Both the position numbers and the translations under genes were made by a program. The notes beneath the pieces are model-generated. The model was not told where the DNA came from, searched no databases, and worked only from the letters and a program-made list of their open reading frames with translations. 64,000 bases of DNA from Doryteuthis pealeii (Eukaryota > Mollusca > Cephalopoda > Myopsida > Loliginidae): assembly GCA_023376005.1 (NCBI GenBank), contig CM042160.1, forward strand, positions 85,943,920 to 86,007,919, given 5' to 3'. Shown piece after piece: positions 9,986 through 19,746 of this stretch. Within the stretch, counting starts at the first letter, position 1. Each line of letters begins with the position of its first letter.

Positions 9986-10600
9986 GTGGTGCAGCCATAC
10001 ATTAGCAAGAAAGACAATTAATATGAAACCCTTAATATATATATAATTAACAATATAATTAATGAGCAAATTCATTCCTTTCTCTTAGAGTTAATCTGAA
10101 TGCACCGGAATGAACTTTAGTATTTTGTATATTGCACCAAAGTGAACTGTAGTATTTTATATCATTTTTACATCTCGCTCAGTTATTTTAAACTTAACAA
10201 GTTTTTGTACCTATTTTTGTAATATGAATCAGATGACCTCTCCTTTATTTATAGAAATAATAGATTATTCATAGTCTCTAACAAGTGCTGATTATTTCTT
10301 GGTCTCACAAGACCAGGAAAAATACGGCACTGCTTTGGTGAGAGTTGTACTAACGACTGGCAATTCTTTGATAAAAGTTACATCCTAATTGATTGCAATG
10401 CAGAACTAATTGACATAACCTTAAGTCATACCAAATTCTTGTCCTTATGTAATTAATGTCTCGTATGAGTTTTAATAGTTTTTTTGACTTCATCAAGCAT
10501 TTCATTGCATTTGTTAACCATATGACCTTGCATAAAATTGTCAGTAAATCTATAACTACTTTAAAAAAGTTTCAAGAAGAGTTTGCAACTATCAGTTTAT
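9986..10600. other. AT-rich stretch, nothing recognised
   Basis: No repeat family from elsewhere in the window, no RNA gene and no convincing coding frame. A plus frame from 10456 (84 codons) has no known motif. Confidence 0.5.
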
Positions 10601-10636
10601 GTCTTAAAATGTCTTTAAAATTTGTGTTTATTTATA

Positions 10637-10709
10637 GCGGTAAATTTGGATCTGTTCCCGAATGCAGAAAAATGGACAGATCTCCCCAAGGAAGCTTGAA
10701 ACATTTTTA
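10637..10709 (+). other. Possible terminal exon (weak)
   Basis: A TTTGTGTTTATTTATAG acceptor-like run ends near 10637. It is followed by a short frame reading VNLDLFPNAEKWTDLPKEA and a stop in one phase; another phase is also open. I recognise no family. There is no flanking exon to confirm it, so this may be chance. Confidence 0.2.
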
Positions 10710-10757
10710 ACTTTTAGAATAATTGATAATCAATATAGAATGAATAATTTATGTATA

Positions 10758-10792
<35 letters not shown>

Positions 10793-10926
10793 TTTGGAAT
10801 GAAATACAATTATGAGAAAAAAAGACATTATGAAAAATCTGATTGACATGTTTTTATGTATACAATACTATTCCTATAGCAAAACATATCCATCTGATTT
10901 TCCATACTGTTCTTTTTTCTTATCTA

Positions 10927-10972
<46 letters not shown>
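10758..10972. repeat. Two (AT)n microsatellites
   Basis: AT runs at about 10760-10790 and 10928-10972, with unremarkable sequence between them. Confidence 0.95.
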
Positions 10973-10974
<2 letters not shown>

Positions 10975-11464
10975 GTTAAAAAAAAAATAAAGGAAAGAAA
11001 GTATAGAATGGATAAAATAGGATATTTTAATCAATTTTACTTATATGTGTTTCGGTCAAGAGTTTATCCATGTGTACATTATTCAAACTATTATTATTTT
11101 TAAATAACCAAATGAAATAATAATAATAGAAAAAATGTAGAAATGTTCTGCATACAAAGAAAATTCGACCTTCATCAGAGTAAATCCTTATTTGAAATGA
11201 AATTCGTTGGAAAAAGCGGAGAATTTTTGGAAATGTTCGAAAAAAAGAACTTTTTTTTAAATTCATGTTCAGACGCAATCGAGAAAGACGGTTAATGACG
11301 TCATATCGCATGCGAACAGATTTTGAGGCGGAGAGAAGTTTTGTGGAATTCTAAATTTTGAAAGCATGAGGGATTTTATTTATTTATCTTCATTTATTTA
11401 TTTTTTAAATTTATTTATAATAATATATATGTGCGTGTGTATGTGTTAGGTTTGTATAAACTAT

Positions 11465-11897
11465 GGTATCATCTTTTTGAAGAAATCTTCGTCAATTTGG
11501 TCTGTTGTGGTTTCACTTCCAAAGGTCGGAAAAGAAAAATACAAGTTTCTGCTGGTAGTTAAAAGTGTCTCTAATTAATTGTAAAATTTCAAGAATATTG
11601 ATAAAGATTAGCTACTTTGATTTTGAAAAACAAAATAGCATATGAAATTTAGTCTAAAAAAGAAAGTCATTTTTTTATGTTTTTTGCCTGTTCGAAGCAA
11701 AATATCATTTTATCTCGCTGTAAAAAAATAATTCAATGGATAAAAACACAGAAATTACATATTTAGAAAGATTATTTTCTTTTATTTCCAACTATATAAA
11801 TATTTTTAAGATTGGAACAAAAGTCCATGAGAAACTGCGATTTAAACTGATGAAGGTGAAAATTTGTCAATGTCTGCCAATTTTACCAAACGTACTG

Positions 11898-11900
<3 letters not shown>
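11465..11900 (+). repeat. Repeat family K, copy 1
   Basis: This matches 22930-23335 over its length: GTGGTTTC.CTTCCAA, AATTTCAAGAATATTGATAA, CAATGGATAAAAACACA, GATTTAAACTGATGAAGG and AAATTTGTCAATGTC. There is no coding frame across it. It ends at an (AT)n tract. Class unknown. Confidence 0.7.

Positions 11901-11936
<36 letters not shown>
11901..11936. repeat. (AT)n microsatellite
   Basis: A plain AT run abutting repeat K. Confidence 0.95.
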
Positions 11937-11938
<2 letters not shown>

Positions 11939-12079
11939 GACACACATAGGAGGCACACTTTGTATAATTATTGTTGAGGAAATGGAATTGGTGAACAGTT
12001 CCAATCTTAGACAATGCAGTTTGTGTTTCACCTTTTTACTAATGTCTTTGGGAAAGACCTGAATCTATCTGTTCTCCTT

Positions 12080-12425
12080 CAGAATACACTGACTGTATCC
12101 TCTGCAGCGATATACTGGGTATGACTAAAATGCATCTAATAATGAGGTTCATGATCTAGAGATCTGTGAGTGAGTGTGGAGTACCCTTTAATTGTTATCA
12201 GATCCCTTCTGACCTGGAGTGGTAGTACCTGTTAGGGTCCAATCTATGAGTCAAATAGATTAAAAATGATTTATATTAGATAGGATCTTGCGCAAAAACA
12301 AATAACTGTTAAGAAACAATACAAAAAATGTAAATATGAACGTGCAATGAATGTAATTCCCTAACCTTTAGGTATGAATTACTCTAGACTGGTTGAAGTT
12401 CCATTAAAATTAATCATTTGATTTA
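12080..12425 (+). mobile_element. Family B retroelement
   Basis: GAATACACTGACTGTATCCT, ATGAGGTTC, GACCTGGAGTGGTAGTACCT and TTAGGGTCCAATCTATGAG are shared with family A. The 250-bp middle module of A is missing. The 3' part (GTAAATATGAACGTGCAATG, TTCCCTAACCTTTAGG, GACTGGTTGA) is the B end, also seen at 14598, 30250 and 62800. Confidence 0.75.
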
Positions 12426-12689
12426 TTGTACTTGAAAATTACTTTCATGAATGCTAATTAATTTGTACATGTTGAATTAGGATATGCCATTTAATGGTTA
12501 ATTATTTTCCCTAAATCCTAAAGTTCAATTAGATGGCTTGTGGTTGTGGCCATTTTACTTTCACTCGACATCAAAAGATCTTTTATACAATTGATCAAAA
12601 AAGCATTAAGGATCTATAAAATGAATAAATCAATCATTACTTGTTCTTGTTCACAAAGAACTTAGCTGCATTTATTTATTATATATTGT

Positions 12690-12712
12690 TTTTTTTTTTT
12701 TTTTTTTTTTTC
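12690..12712. repeat. Poly-T tract
   Basis: A T run of about 22 bases. The 12430-12990 interval holds no other recognised feature apart from a short family D tail-like word near 12765. Confidence 0.9.
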
Positions 12713-12995
12713 ATTTTTCTTTTTCTATTGAGAGCACTTGGTATAGTAAGAAGCACTTTTTATTGGACTTTGTATTATAAGTAAGTAAGAGTATAAAGTA
12801 AGCTTTTTAAGCATTAAAAAAAAAACCAATGTCATGTCAGTGCATACTTAAAAACCACTTCCCCCAGCCACCTGATCTTGACAGTCTGAGGTAAATGCCG
12901 TTGCTATATTATCAGAGTTGACAACATTCACTGATAAGGTTAAATTTGAATTAACACCTTGTCATTTTTACCACGTTGACTTATAGACCAGTAAT

Positions 12996-13615
12996 ACTTA
13001 CATGTATTTGCCACCCTTTAGCTGTACCTCTGCACCGACTGCACCTCTGCAGAGGGGTAAGACTCCCCCAAATGGGGCCACCTGTTGGCCGTGGGTGGCG
13101 ACCCGTGATGCTTAAGGATGGAGTCTTGGTGGATGAGCAGTCCATGACATGCAACACTCGACTTAGATCCTTACTTATGCTAGACGGGCAGTCGGAGAGG
13201 CCCCCTCCGATCAATCGGTTGGTCATGTCAAGCCCTAGCACCTATATGATTGCCCCAACCCTATTGCCCTTATGGCAAGCCCCAACCCCTTTTTTTCATA
13301 TGGGTGCTAGAAGGCGGTGGCTGAGGGTCTACATGTCCTGGGAATGACGTTAAACTCTATCTGATGGTGAGGTTCCAGTTTTGGAGGTTTGGGGAATGTG
13401 GAGCACCCCTTCATCACCATTGCTCCCTGGTCCACTCTGACCCGGAGTGGTAGTATGTGTTAAGATCCCATCTATGGGTTAAATAGAAAAATGTATTTAT
13501 AAAAAAATTGTATTATCCATTAAGAATTGATTTATTTCTAAATTTTATCGGCATTAAATGACCCACTGAGGTTGATATGCCGTAAAACAAAACAAACCAA
13601 ACTTACATGTATTTG
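12996..13615 (+). mobile_element. Family A retroelement, 590 bp, with 15-bp TSD
   Basis: The element (13011-13600) is flanked by ACTTACATGTATTTG at 12996-13010 and 13601-13615. It carries the whole A order, from the CTGCACCTCTGCAGAGGGG start to GTTGATATGCCGTAAAACAA. The perfect TSD indicates target-primed retrotransposition. Open frames of 123 codons (plus) and 86 codons (minus) are fortuitous, since they do not recur in other copies. Confidence 0.88.
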
Positions 13616-13835
13616 ACTTACCTGACCCTTGGGTCCTGTGTCCCAGGCCCCCTCCCCATGCAACACCTGCTCCCTTGATTTAAAGGTGCAGGGCTGGGTT
13701 TATTGCCCAGTGCCTGAGGTGCCTCAAAAGAGGAATGCTGAAGGGATTCATGCACTAGCCATGCATGAGCTTCGGTTAGTGCATGGTGATGTTGTATAGC
13801 GGGGTTTGTCAACGTGCCTCCAAATTCACGGCACT
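13616..13835 (+). mobile_element. Family W element
   Basis: GCAGGGCTGGGTTTATTGCC, CAGTGCCTGAGGTG, GGAATGCTGAAGGGATTCA and GAGCTTCGGTTAGTG match W copies at 35030 and 52632. It starts right after the TSD of the family A copy. Confidence 0.7.
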
Positions 13836-13868
13836 AAAAAGGTATTTGTTACGCGGCAGTCGTCTTGT

Positions 13869-14338
13869 CGATAAAAAAGGTTTCAACATGTGAGATATAT
13901 CGTCACAAGGGCTTAGCATTTATTTTCAGGCTCGTGTCGTGGCTCTGTTCGGAGAGGAGGAAAGGAAGAGAGAAAGAGAGAGAGAAGACACTGTTAAATT
14001 ACTGTAATCCCACACTAGGGACCAGAGGCCCGTCCGAACTCTACGCTGCCGGAAAGCAAAAAGAAACCGATCTCGTCGTTCCTTGTCACCACGTGACTTC
14101 CGATAAAAAAGGTTTCAACATGTGATATATATCGTCACAGGGGCTTAGCATTTATTTTCGGGCTCGTGTCGTGGCTCTGTTCGGAGAGGAAGAAAGGTAG
14201 ATAGAAAGAGAGAGAGGACACTGTTAAATTACTGTAATCCCACACTAGGGACCAGAGGCCCATCCGAACTCTGTCGCCGGAAAGCAAAAAGAGACCGATC
14301 TTGTTGTTCGTCGTTCCTCGTCACCACATGACTTCCGG
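13869..14338. repeat. CpG-rich tandem duplication, 232-bp period
   Basis: Unit 1 starts CGATAAAAAAGGTTTCAACA at 13869, and unit 2 starts with the same word at 14101. Both contain GGGCTTAGCATTTATTTTC, GTGTCGTGGCTCTGTTCGG, GGGACCAGAGGCC and TCACCAC(G/A)TGACTTCC. GC and CpG content are well above the surroundings. An 86-codon frame spans the first junction but has no motif. The block could be part of a retrotransposon LTR, a satellite seed or a gene promoter; I cannot decide. Confidence 0.85.
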
Positions 14339-14564
14339 TCAACCCCAAAACTTCCGGTTGTCTTCCAATTCTCATCCGGGGGTCATACCTCGGTCAAATT
14401 ACCGGCAAACCGTTGTTCACTACTCCTTTTTTTAACCTTTACTTTCTCTTATTTCTTCTTCCTCTCTTTCTATATCAGTCCGACCAAAACTCCGGTGGAC
14501 CTTCATAATCACGTTACAGCGATCCTTGTGTTTAACTGGCATGGTGGGATGCAAGTTAACACCT
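14339..14564. other. CpG-containing sequence after the duplication
   Basis: CTTCCGGTTGTCTTCC, CCGGGGGTCATACCTCGG and ACTCCGGTGGACC keep the raised CpG content. It stops at a third copy of ACTTACATGTATTTG (14565-14579). Function unknown. Confidence 0.45.
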
Positions 14565-14597
14565 ACTTACATGTATTTGATTGGACTGTGTGCTCAT

Positions 14598-14695
14598 AAA
14601 AATGTAAATACGAAGGTACAATGAACGCAATTCCCTAACCTTTAGTCATAAAATAACCCTAGATGTGATGATCTGCCGTTAAAATCAATCAGTTA
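14598..14695 (+). mobile_element. Family B 3' end fragment
   Basis: GTAAATACGAAGGTACAATG, TTCCCTAACCTTTAG and ATAAAATAACCCTAGA match the B terminus. Confidence 0.65.
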
Positions 14696-15254
14696 CATAA
14701 GAGATTTCCTAGTTGTGTTATTTTTATATTTTCTTTAGAAGTTGATATTGTTCTATCAAAAAAAAAAAAAAAATCACCAAGTTTTGCGGATAAATGTTTT
14801 TTTAAATTTGAGTAACACTTTTAAGAGATTTATTAATGCAAACATTTTTGTTTTTTTGTCTGGACTATTAGGTCTAATTAAGCAATAATGCAATCTAATT
14901 ATTTTACATCTTCAGTTTGATGAATTACCTATAAACCTAATTAGTAATGTTTAATTAAATGGGAATAATTATTTTATCAAGGCAAATGAGTTGTTAATTT
15001 TTTCTTTCTTTTTATGATTGGGAATTTAAATTCTGTATGATTAGTTATACCTTGCAGCAACATGGCTTTTTGTTCATTGTTAGCATTCTGCTTTTGGTGA
15101 GAGCCTCCTTTCTCTGATGAAGAACACAAAATCTTTTTTTTAAATTCCCCTGGGTACATAGCAAATTTACTAGCTGTACATAAAACTAATTTACAGTATG
15201 AAGAAGGTAGACAAACTTTTCCCAATTAATATACATTTGATGGTAACTTAGTAA

Positions 15255-15503
15255 TTAAAGGTGGCTTAGTGGCTTATTTTCAGTACCAGCTTGAACAGTG
15301 AGGAAGTCTATCCACTTTTTGCTAGTGCTAGACCAAGGAGATTATATTTTTTTTTTTTTTTTTTTTTTTTCTGATGTGTCAGCTCCCAGATACTGCTTCA
15401 CCGCATAGATCAGATTACCTAAGCTCATGTGCTGAGTTGGTGAGGACTGGTATTGAACTCTGTATCTAGGCGTATGCTCTGCCAACCAAGTTAAATGGTC
15501 TCT
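15255..15503 (-). mobile_element. tRNA-derived SINE, family T, with poly-T insertion
   Basis: Minus-strand head remnants (TTTAACTTGGTTGGCAGAGC, GAGTTCAATACCAGTCCTCACC) and body (CTTGGTCTAGC) are diverged. A run of about 27 T lies inside the body near 15345. This is an old copy. Confidence 0.7.
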
Positions 15504-15534
15504 TACCTTTTTTTACTTATGGTAAATAAAACTT

Positions 15535-15873
15535 AGTATTATTTGTATTATTGACTATTGTTTTCATCTTCATTGTTATCTGTACAACGTTTTGGCCAAT
15601 GTGCCCTCCGGCCTTCTTCCGGTATTTCTCATTGTAATCGGGAACCTTCTTGTTGTAATCGGGAGCCATCACAGAATTTTGAACCTAACCCTTTATTCAG
15701 TCCACGGGGGTATCCTGTTCTCATTCTGCTAACCATAGGTGGGGTACAGGTGTTAAGCTGTGTTAATTATTATTCTGTTACTGCTGCCTCTGACCAGGAT
15801 TGAACCTGCAGTCTAGAGATAATTGTCACTTAGAAATGTCTTAACCCAACTCCTTTATCCACTAGGCTATGTG
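15535..15873 (-). mobile_element. tRNA-derived SINE, family P
   Basis: On the minus strand the head is GGACACATAGCCTAGTGGAT (A box TAGCCTAGTGG) with GGTTCAATCC (B box). The body is GGTTCAAAATTCTGTGATGG, and the tail is GGAAGAAGGCCGGAGGGCAC then CCAAAACGTTGTACA. It lacks the 21-bp minisatellite of the copy at 35570. Confidence 0.78.
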
Positions 15874-15879
15874 TCCAAT

Positions 15880-16500
15880 AAATAAAACTTGTTATAGATT
15901 AAAGATAGATTCAGGCAAATATAGAACTTCAGTTGTTTATTTTTTTATGATGGTGAGTTAATGTTTTGTCTGTAGTACAAAATTGGAAGAAGAATGCTTT
16001 TTGATTGTTTTTAAAAAGAACTTAGCTTTCATGCCTTCATTATCAGTATTGCTTTCTTGGGTAGCCATATTAGTTATCTTTCTTATTCTTCTTAGCCTTG
16101 CTTTCTCTTATTTCCTCTTCCCCACTCTCATTTCTCTCTCTCTCTCCCCTCACTGATCCTGTAATCTGATTCAATCATGGAAGTACTGTTGGATTATCTT
16201 CTGGGTATAAGCCATAAACAGCTTCCTGTTAGAAATATATAGCAATTTACTGTTGCATTCTGGGTAAAATAAGTCTTATAATTCCTATAAAATGCCTAAA
16301 CTGTGTTGGCCATTTAATTTGAAGTTTTGCCTACAGGAAGCACTCATCTTTTGATTCTGTCTATAAATACTGAAAATGCTGGATATTGATTTGGGATATT
16401 GACCAAACATTTGTGAGTTTACAAAGTTTATTCTCTTTATTACTGTATAAACTGGTGCTACTCATGTGTCGTGTCTTGGGCAGGAATAACCTGGTGGAGA
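15880..16500. other. AT-rich stretch with CT-rich runs
   Basis: No recognised repeat or coding frame, apart from a short (TC)n run near 16133-16146. Confidence 0.5.
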
Positions 16501-16504
16501 CCAT

Positions 16505-16718
16505 CTCTCTTAAGTCTACAACAGGTTTGAATTCAGTTTTCCTTCTCCTAGACTGGTTGCTTAACCAAGGTTAAAGAGCCCAGTCTGCTACAGTATTTAC
16601 CCATAGCTGGTGGGAGAATAGTTGGATGTGTACTTTTCCCAATTGTATCAGCATTGTGAAATGCAACATCCTTGTTCAGGATTCGAACTCAGGTCGCTGA
16701 GTACTTGATAATCATTAT
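16505..16718 (-). mobile_element. tRNA-derived SINE, family D
   Basis: AACAGGTTTGAATTCAGTTT, CTCCTAGACTGGTTGCTTAA, AGCCCAGTCTGC and GGATTCGAACTCAGG are in D order on the minus strand. The extreme head is missing. Confidence 0.75.
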
Positions 16719-16989
16719 ATATCTTATTTCTACTATGTTTCAATTAGATGGCTTGGTAAACCCTTACCTCTTAGATTTCTTCATCTCTTCCCACTGGACT
16801 TTTTTGTTTGTCTATTATTAGAAATAGATTAGTAAAAGAACTTGTAGGACAACTTCATTTGTTATGGGGTGAGTGGGTGGGTGGGGGGTAAGGACTGTAG
16901 GTAAATAAATCAACATTTATCTTTTATAGACTTGTCAATAGGAATGGAAATAACACATCTTTTGAATTCTTTGCTCTTTGGATTTTCAT

Positions 16990-17075
16990 TGGCTTTGGAT
17001 TTTTTTTCTTTTTTTTTCTTTTTTCTTCTTCTTTTTTTCTTTTTTTTCTTTTTTTCTTCTTTTTTCTTTTTTAAA
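16990..17075. repeat. T-rich polypyrimidine tract
   Basis: TTTTTTCTT-type repeats over about 85 bp. Frames here code only for runs of F or K. The rest of 16720-17735 shows no recognised feature. Confidence 0.9.
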
Positions 17076-17736
17076 GTAATTTTTATAATCATTGCTTCTG
17101 TTATCTTATTAAATTTTCTGCTTTGCTGATTTGGCTTTTATCATAATTTATTTCTTGACCTTGTAAAATAATCGCTCTTGCATATCAGGAAAAAAAACCT
17201 TTTTGATAATTCAACCCAGGAGGCTACCAAACTTTGAGATTAAAATCAAACAACCAGACTAATTTATAAGAGTACTTGAAGTGAGCTACCCGGTATTGCC
17301 TGGGTAGAGGGGGGAGTATAAAGGTAGTCTCGCAGATCAATTATTGTTGAATTGCAAGTTGGATCCTCGCAGGATGCCCCATTTAAATCCCTATGTAAAA
17401 AAAAAGACCTAGCGTTGATCCAGATAATCTGAAAAGAAAAATTAATGTTTCCTATTTAAAATAGTAATTGCAGAAAAGAATTCCATGCTTTTATCATTTA
17501 GATTTTATTTTTTAATTATTTCACAAATATAAATCAAACCTTCATTATTTTTGCTCAAAAAGGAAGATCTTGGGATAGTGAATTTTTATACATATTTACT
17601 TTGTTATTAATTGTTTTATTTTCATGGTTTCCTCCAGCTATACATACACACAAACTGCCCTTTATATATGTACTGGTTACAGTATTAACCCTTTGAATCT
17701 GTAAGTTTAATATTTTGAGTTTTATCTTATTTTAGG

Positions 17737-17845
17737 AGCTGGTCTAGCTCAGTCAGTAGAACATCTGCCTAGGAATTGCAAGGTTCCGGGTTTGATACTG
17801 GTCCTCGCCAACTGATACCGACAATAGGCCATTCCACAGAGTACT
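17737..17845 (+). mobile_element. SINE family T, internally deleted
   Basis: The head GGAGCTGGTCTAGCTCAGTC with B box GGTTTGATACTGG is joined at GCCAACTGATACCGACAATA directly to the T tail. The body between is deleted. Confidence 0.75.
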
Positions 17846-17880
17846 ACTTTATTTTGCTATGCCCTGCTGGGAATGCATGT

Positions 17881-18050
17881 GTGGGTTAGCTCAGTCGGTA
17901 GAGCATCTGCTGGGTTCTGGGTTCAATACTGTTCCTTGCCAACGCAACACATGAGTATCACAGTTTCGGTAATTTGATCTGTGTGGTAAAGTATCTGGGA
18001 GCTGATGGTAGGTGTGGTACTCCACCTCAGCAAGGACAATTTCTCTGGTG
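17881..18050 (+). mobile_element. SINE family T, second copy
   Basis: GTGGGTTAGCTCAGTCGGTA and GGGTTCAATACTG are followed by the T body GGGAGCTGATGGTAGGTGTG. The 3' end is lost where a C-type tail (18060-18140, minus) begins. Confidence 0.75.
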
Positions 18051-18221
18051 TAGCGACCATCATCGGTTATTTAACGCCAACACACTCCTTGTAGAAGAAC
18101 AGTAGTGATACTAGCAGGGGTGATGAGGGGATTTCATATTAAGTATTTCTATCTAATACAAATAATTTTCAAATAAATTTTCTATCTAATACAAATAACG
18201 ACAAATCCTGCCTGGTTTGCA

Positions 18222-18452
18222 TTCTTTGTTTAATGGCATATCAACCTTTGTGGGTTATTCAATGACAAAGTTATCCTTGTAAAAGAATAGTAATGGTACT
18301 ATTTAACCCATAGCTGGACGGACGAGGGGGGTTCCTACCCTTTCTGAAGTGTTTTCATCCGAAAGTAAACATAATAGCATGACTAGAGTTCAAACTTGCT
18401 TACTATGATGTCACTCTCCAGCGTATTAGCCATTACGCCACAGGGACTCCCT
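18222..18452 (-). mobile_element. tRNA-derived SINE, family C
   Basis: Minus strand: head CCTGTGGCGTAATGGCTAAT (A box) and GTTTGAACTCTAGTC (B-box-like), body CAGCTATGGGTTAAATAGTA, and tail TTGAATAACCCACAAAGG, GTTGATATGCCATTAAAC. The tail is homologous to the end of family A. A second C copy is at 27368. Confidence 0.8.
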
Positions 18453-18612
18453 GCTAAGATTAGCTAATGATTATGAAATTTATTGTATACAGTGCTCAGG
18501 TGCACCACAACTCATCAAAGTCTCATGTTAAGTACACAGAATAATGTATTAGTGTCAGGAACATGAACAGTTTACAGTAGTAATATGCATGTATGTGTGT
18601 GCATATGTGTGT

Positions 18613-18735
18613 GGAGAGTGGCATCAGGTATAGTGTCGGCGGACCACAGGAAGCATGGAGGCTTTGAAAGATTCAGTGCTTCGGCAGCCTACAACAGACG
18701 CGGGCAGTTTATTCCATGTCTCCGCAATTTAATAA
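18613..18735 (-). pseudogene. LINE reverse transcriptase C-terminus, best copy
   Basis: On the minus strand an uninterrupted frame reads AETWNKLPASVVGC, STESFKASMLPVV and RRHYT, then a stop. The W-N-K-L-P...VV...S-F-K pattern is that of the end of jockey/CR1-like LINE ORFs. It confirms the two plus-strand relics at 2133-2530. Upstream sequence is cut off by a Helitron piece. Confidence 0.65.
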
Positions 18736-18828
18736 TCAATGAGAATGTGTGATGTAAATAACTAAAGGAATTGTGACGTCAGTGGTGACGTAGTTTAGAC
18801 GAGACACATAAGCCCCTTTATAATAAGA
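18729..18828 (-). mobile_element. Helitron 5' end (type V), truncated
   Basis: On the minus strand an A is followed by TCTTATTATAA, and further in come GACGTCACAATTCCTTTAG and ATTTACATCACA. This is the same 5' end as at 6022 and 33640. About 100 bp remain. Confidence 0.65.
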
Positions 18829-19336
18829 TTATGACCTTTATCAATATTTTAGTGTCTTTTTCTTGTGTTATTATTACTATTATTTCTATTGTTTTTTTAC
18901 CTAATTCTTATACTAGTTATTATTATTATTATTGTTACTCTCTTCTATTCATTGACTGCTGCTGCTATTCCAGCTTCTTATAACTGCATTCTTCTTCTTC
19001 TTCTTCTTCTTGGTGTTATTTTTTGTGTGTTTGCTTTTCACTTATGGCAAACAATATCATGACTGTTATTTATTCAAAGAATGCTAACAAGCTGGTTTTA
19101 TTTTTTTTTCTGGAATGTCTTCAGAATTCTAACAAAAGAGCAGACATGGAATGGTGCAGATTTCTTTGATTCTTTATCATTGTCTTTATTGTTGTGGCTC
19201 AACAAATACAACAATCAGATTTTCTGAATCGTTTTTGAATATTCTTTCCAACCGCCTCTTCACTCTGCAACATTATAAGTAATTACTGATTCCACCAAAT
19301 TTTCTTGAGAATTTTTATTTACTAGATTGTTTATTT

Positions 19337-19345
<9 letters not shown>

Positions 19346-19386
<41 letters not shown>
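19346..19386. repeat. (AT)n microsatellite
   Basis: A plain AT run. 18840-19340 is otherwise T-rich, with (CTT)n near 18991-19010. Confidence 0.95.
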
Positions 19387-19387
<1 letters not shown>

Positions 19388-19524
19388 ATAGATAGGTCAC
19401 CAAGTAAGTTGGTATTAGGATGAGTCTAAGTTTGACCTTTCTTCCAACATCGGAATGTTAGTTGTTCAGGTCCAAGTTGAGAGCTTGATGTTCAATATTA
19501 TTGAACAGAGCAATATAATTTTGG

Positions 19525-19702
19525 TTTCAAAATCGATCATTTTGCGGTTATAGATCTATTTCTACCCACGGGTATCTGTGTATACCTATCAGTATCATCA
19601 GACAGCTGACTTTATTGAAAATGGTAAACAGAAAAATTCATGAGGTTACCTGTTGGTAGGAATAGATCTATAACTGCAAAATGACTGATTTTTAAGCCTT
19701 TT
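19525..19702. mobile_element. Inverted-repeat element Y with hammerhead-like motif
   Basis: ATCATTTTGCGGTTATAGAT (left) is inverted as ATCTATAACTGCAAAATGAC (right). The minus strand of the left half reads CTGATGATACTGATAGG, then GTAGAAATAGATCTATAA. That is hammerhead-like, with an unusually long stem II region and weak stem I. A one-armed copy is at 58035. Confidence 0.6.
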
Positions 19703-19712
19703 TTTTACCAAT

Positions 19713-19740
<28 letters not shown>

Positions 19741-19746
<6 letters not shown>

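Noticed and set aside
11140..11185. CTCTGATGAAGGTCGAATTT (minus) as a hammerhead
   Set aside because: CTGATGA is followed by too short a stem II and no proper GAAA; stem I does not pair.
12976..13347. 123-codon plus frame and 86-codon minus frame
   Set aside because: They lie in the GC-rich core of family A, where long chance frames arise; sister copies are broken.
13865..14125. 86-codon frame across the CpG-rich duplication
   Set aside because: It crosses the duplication junction, has no motif, and the second unit does not keep it.
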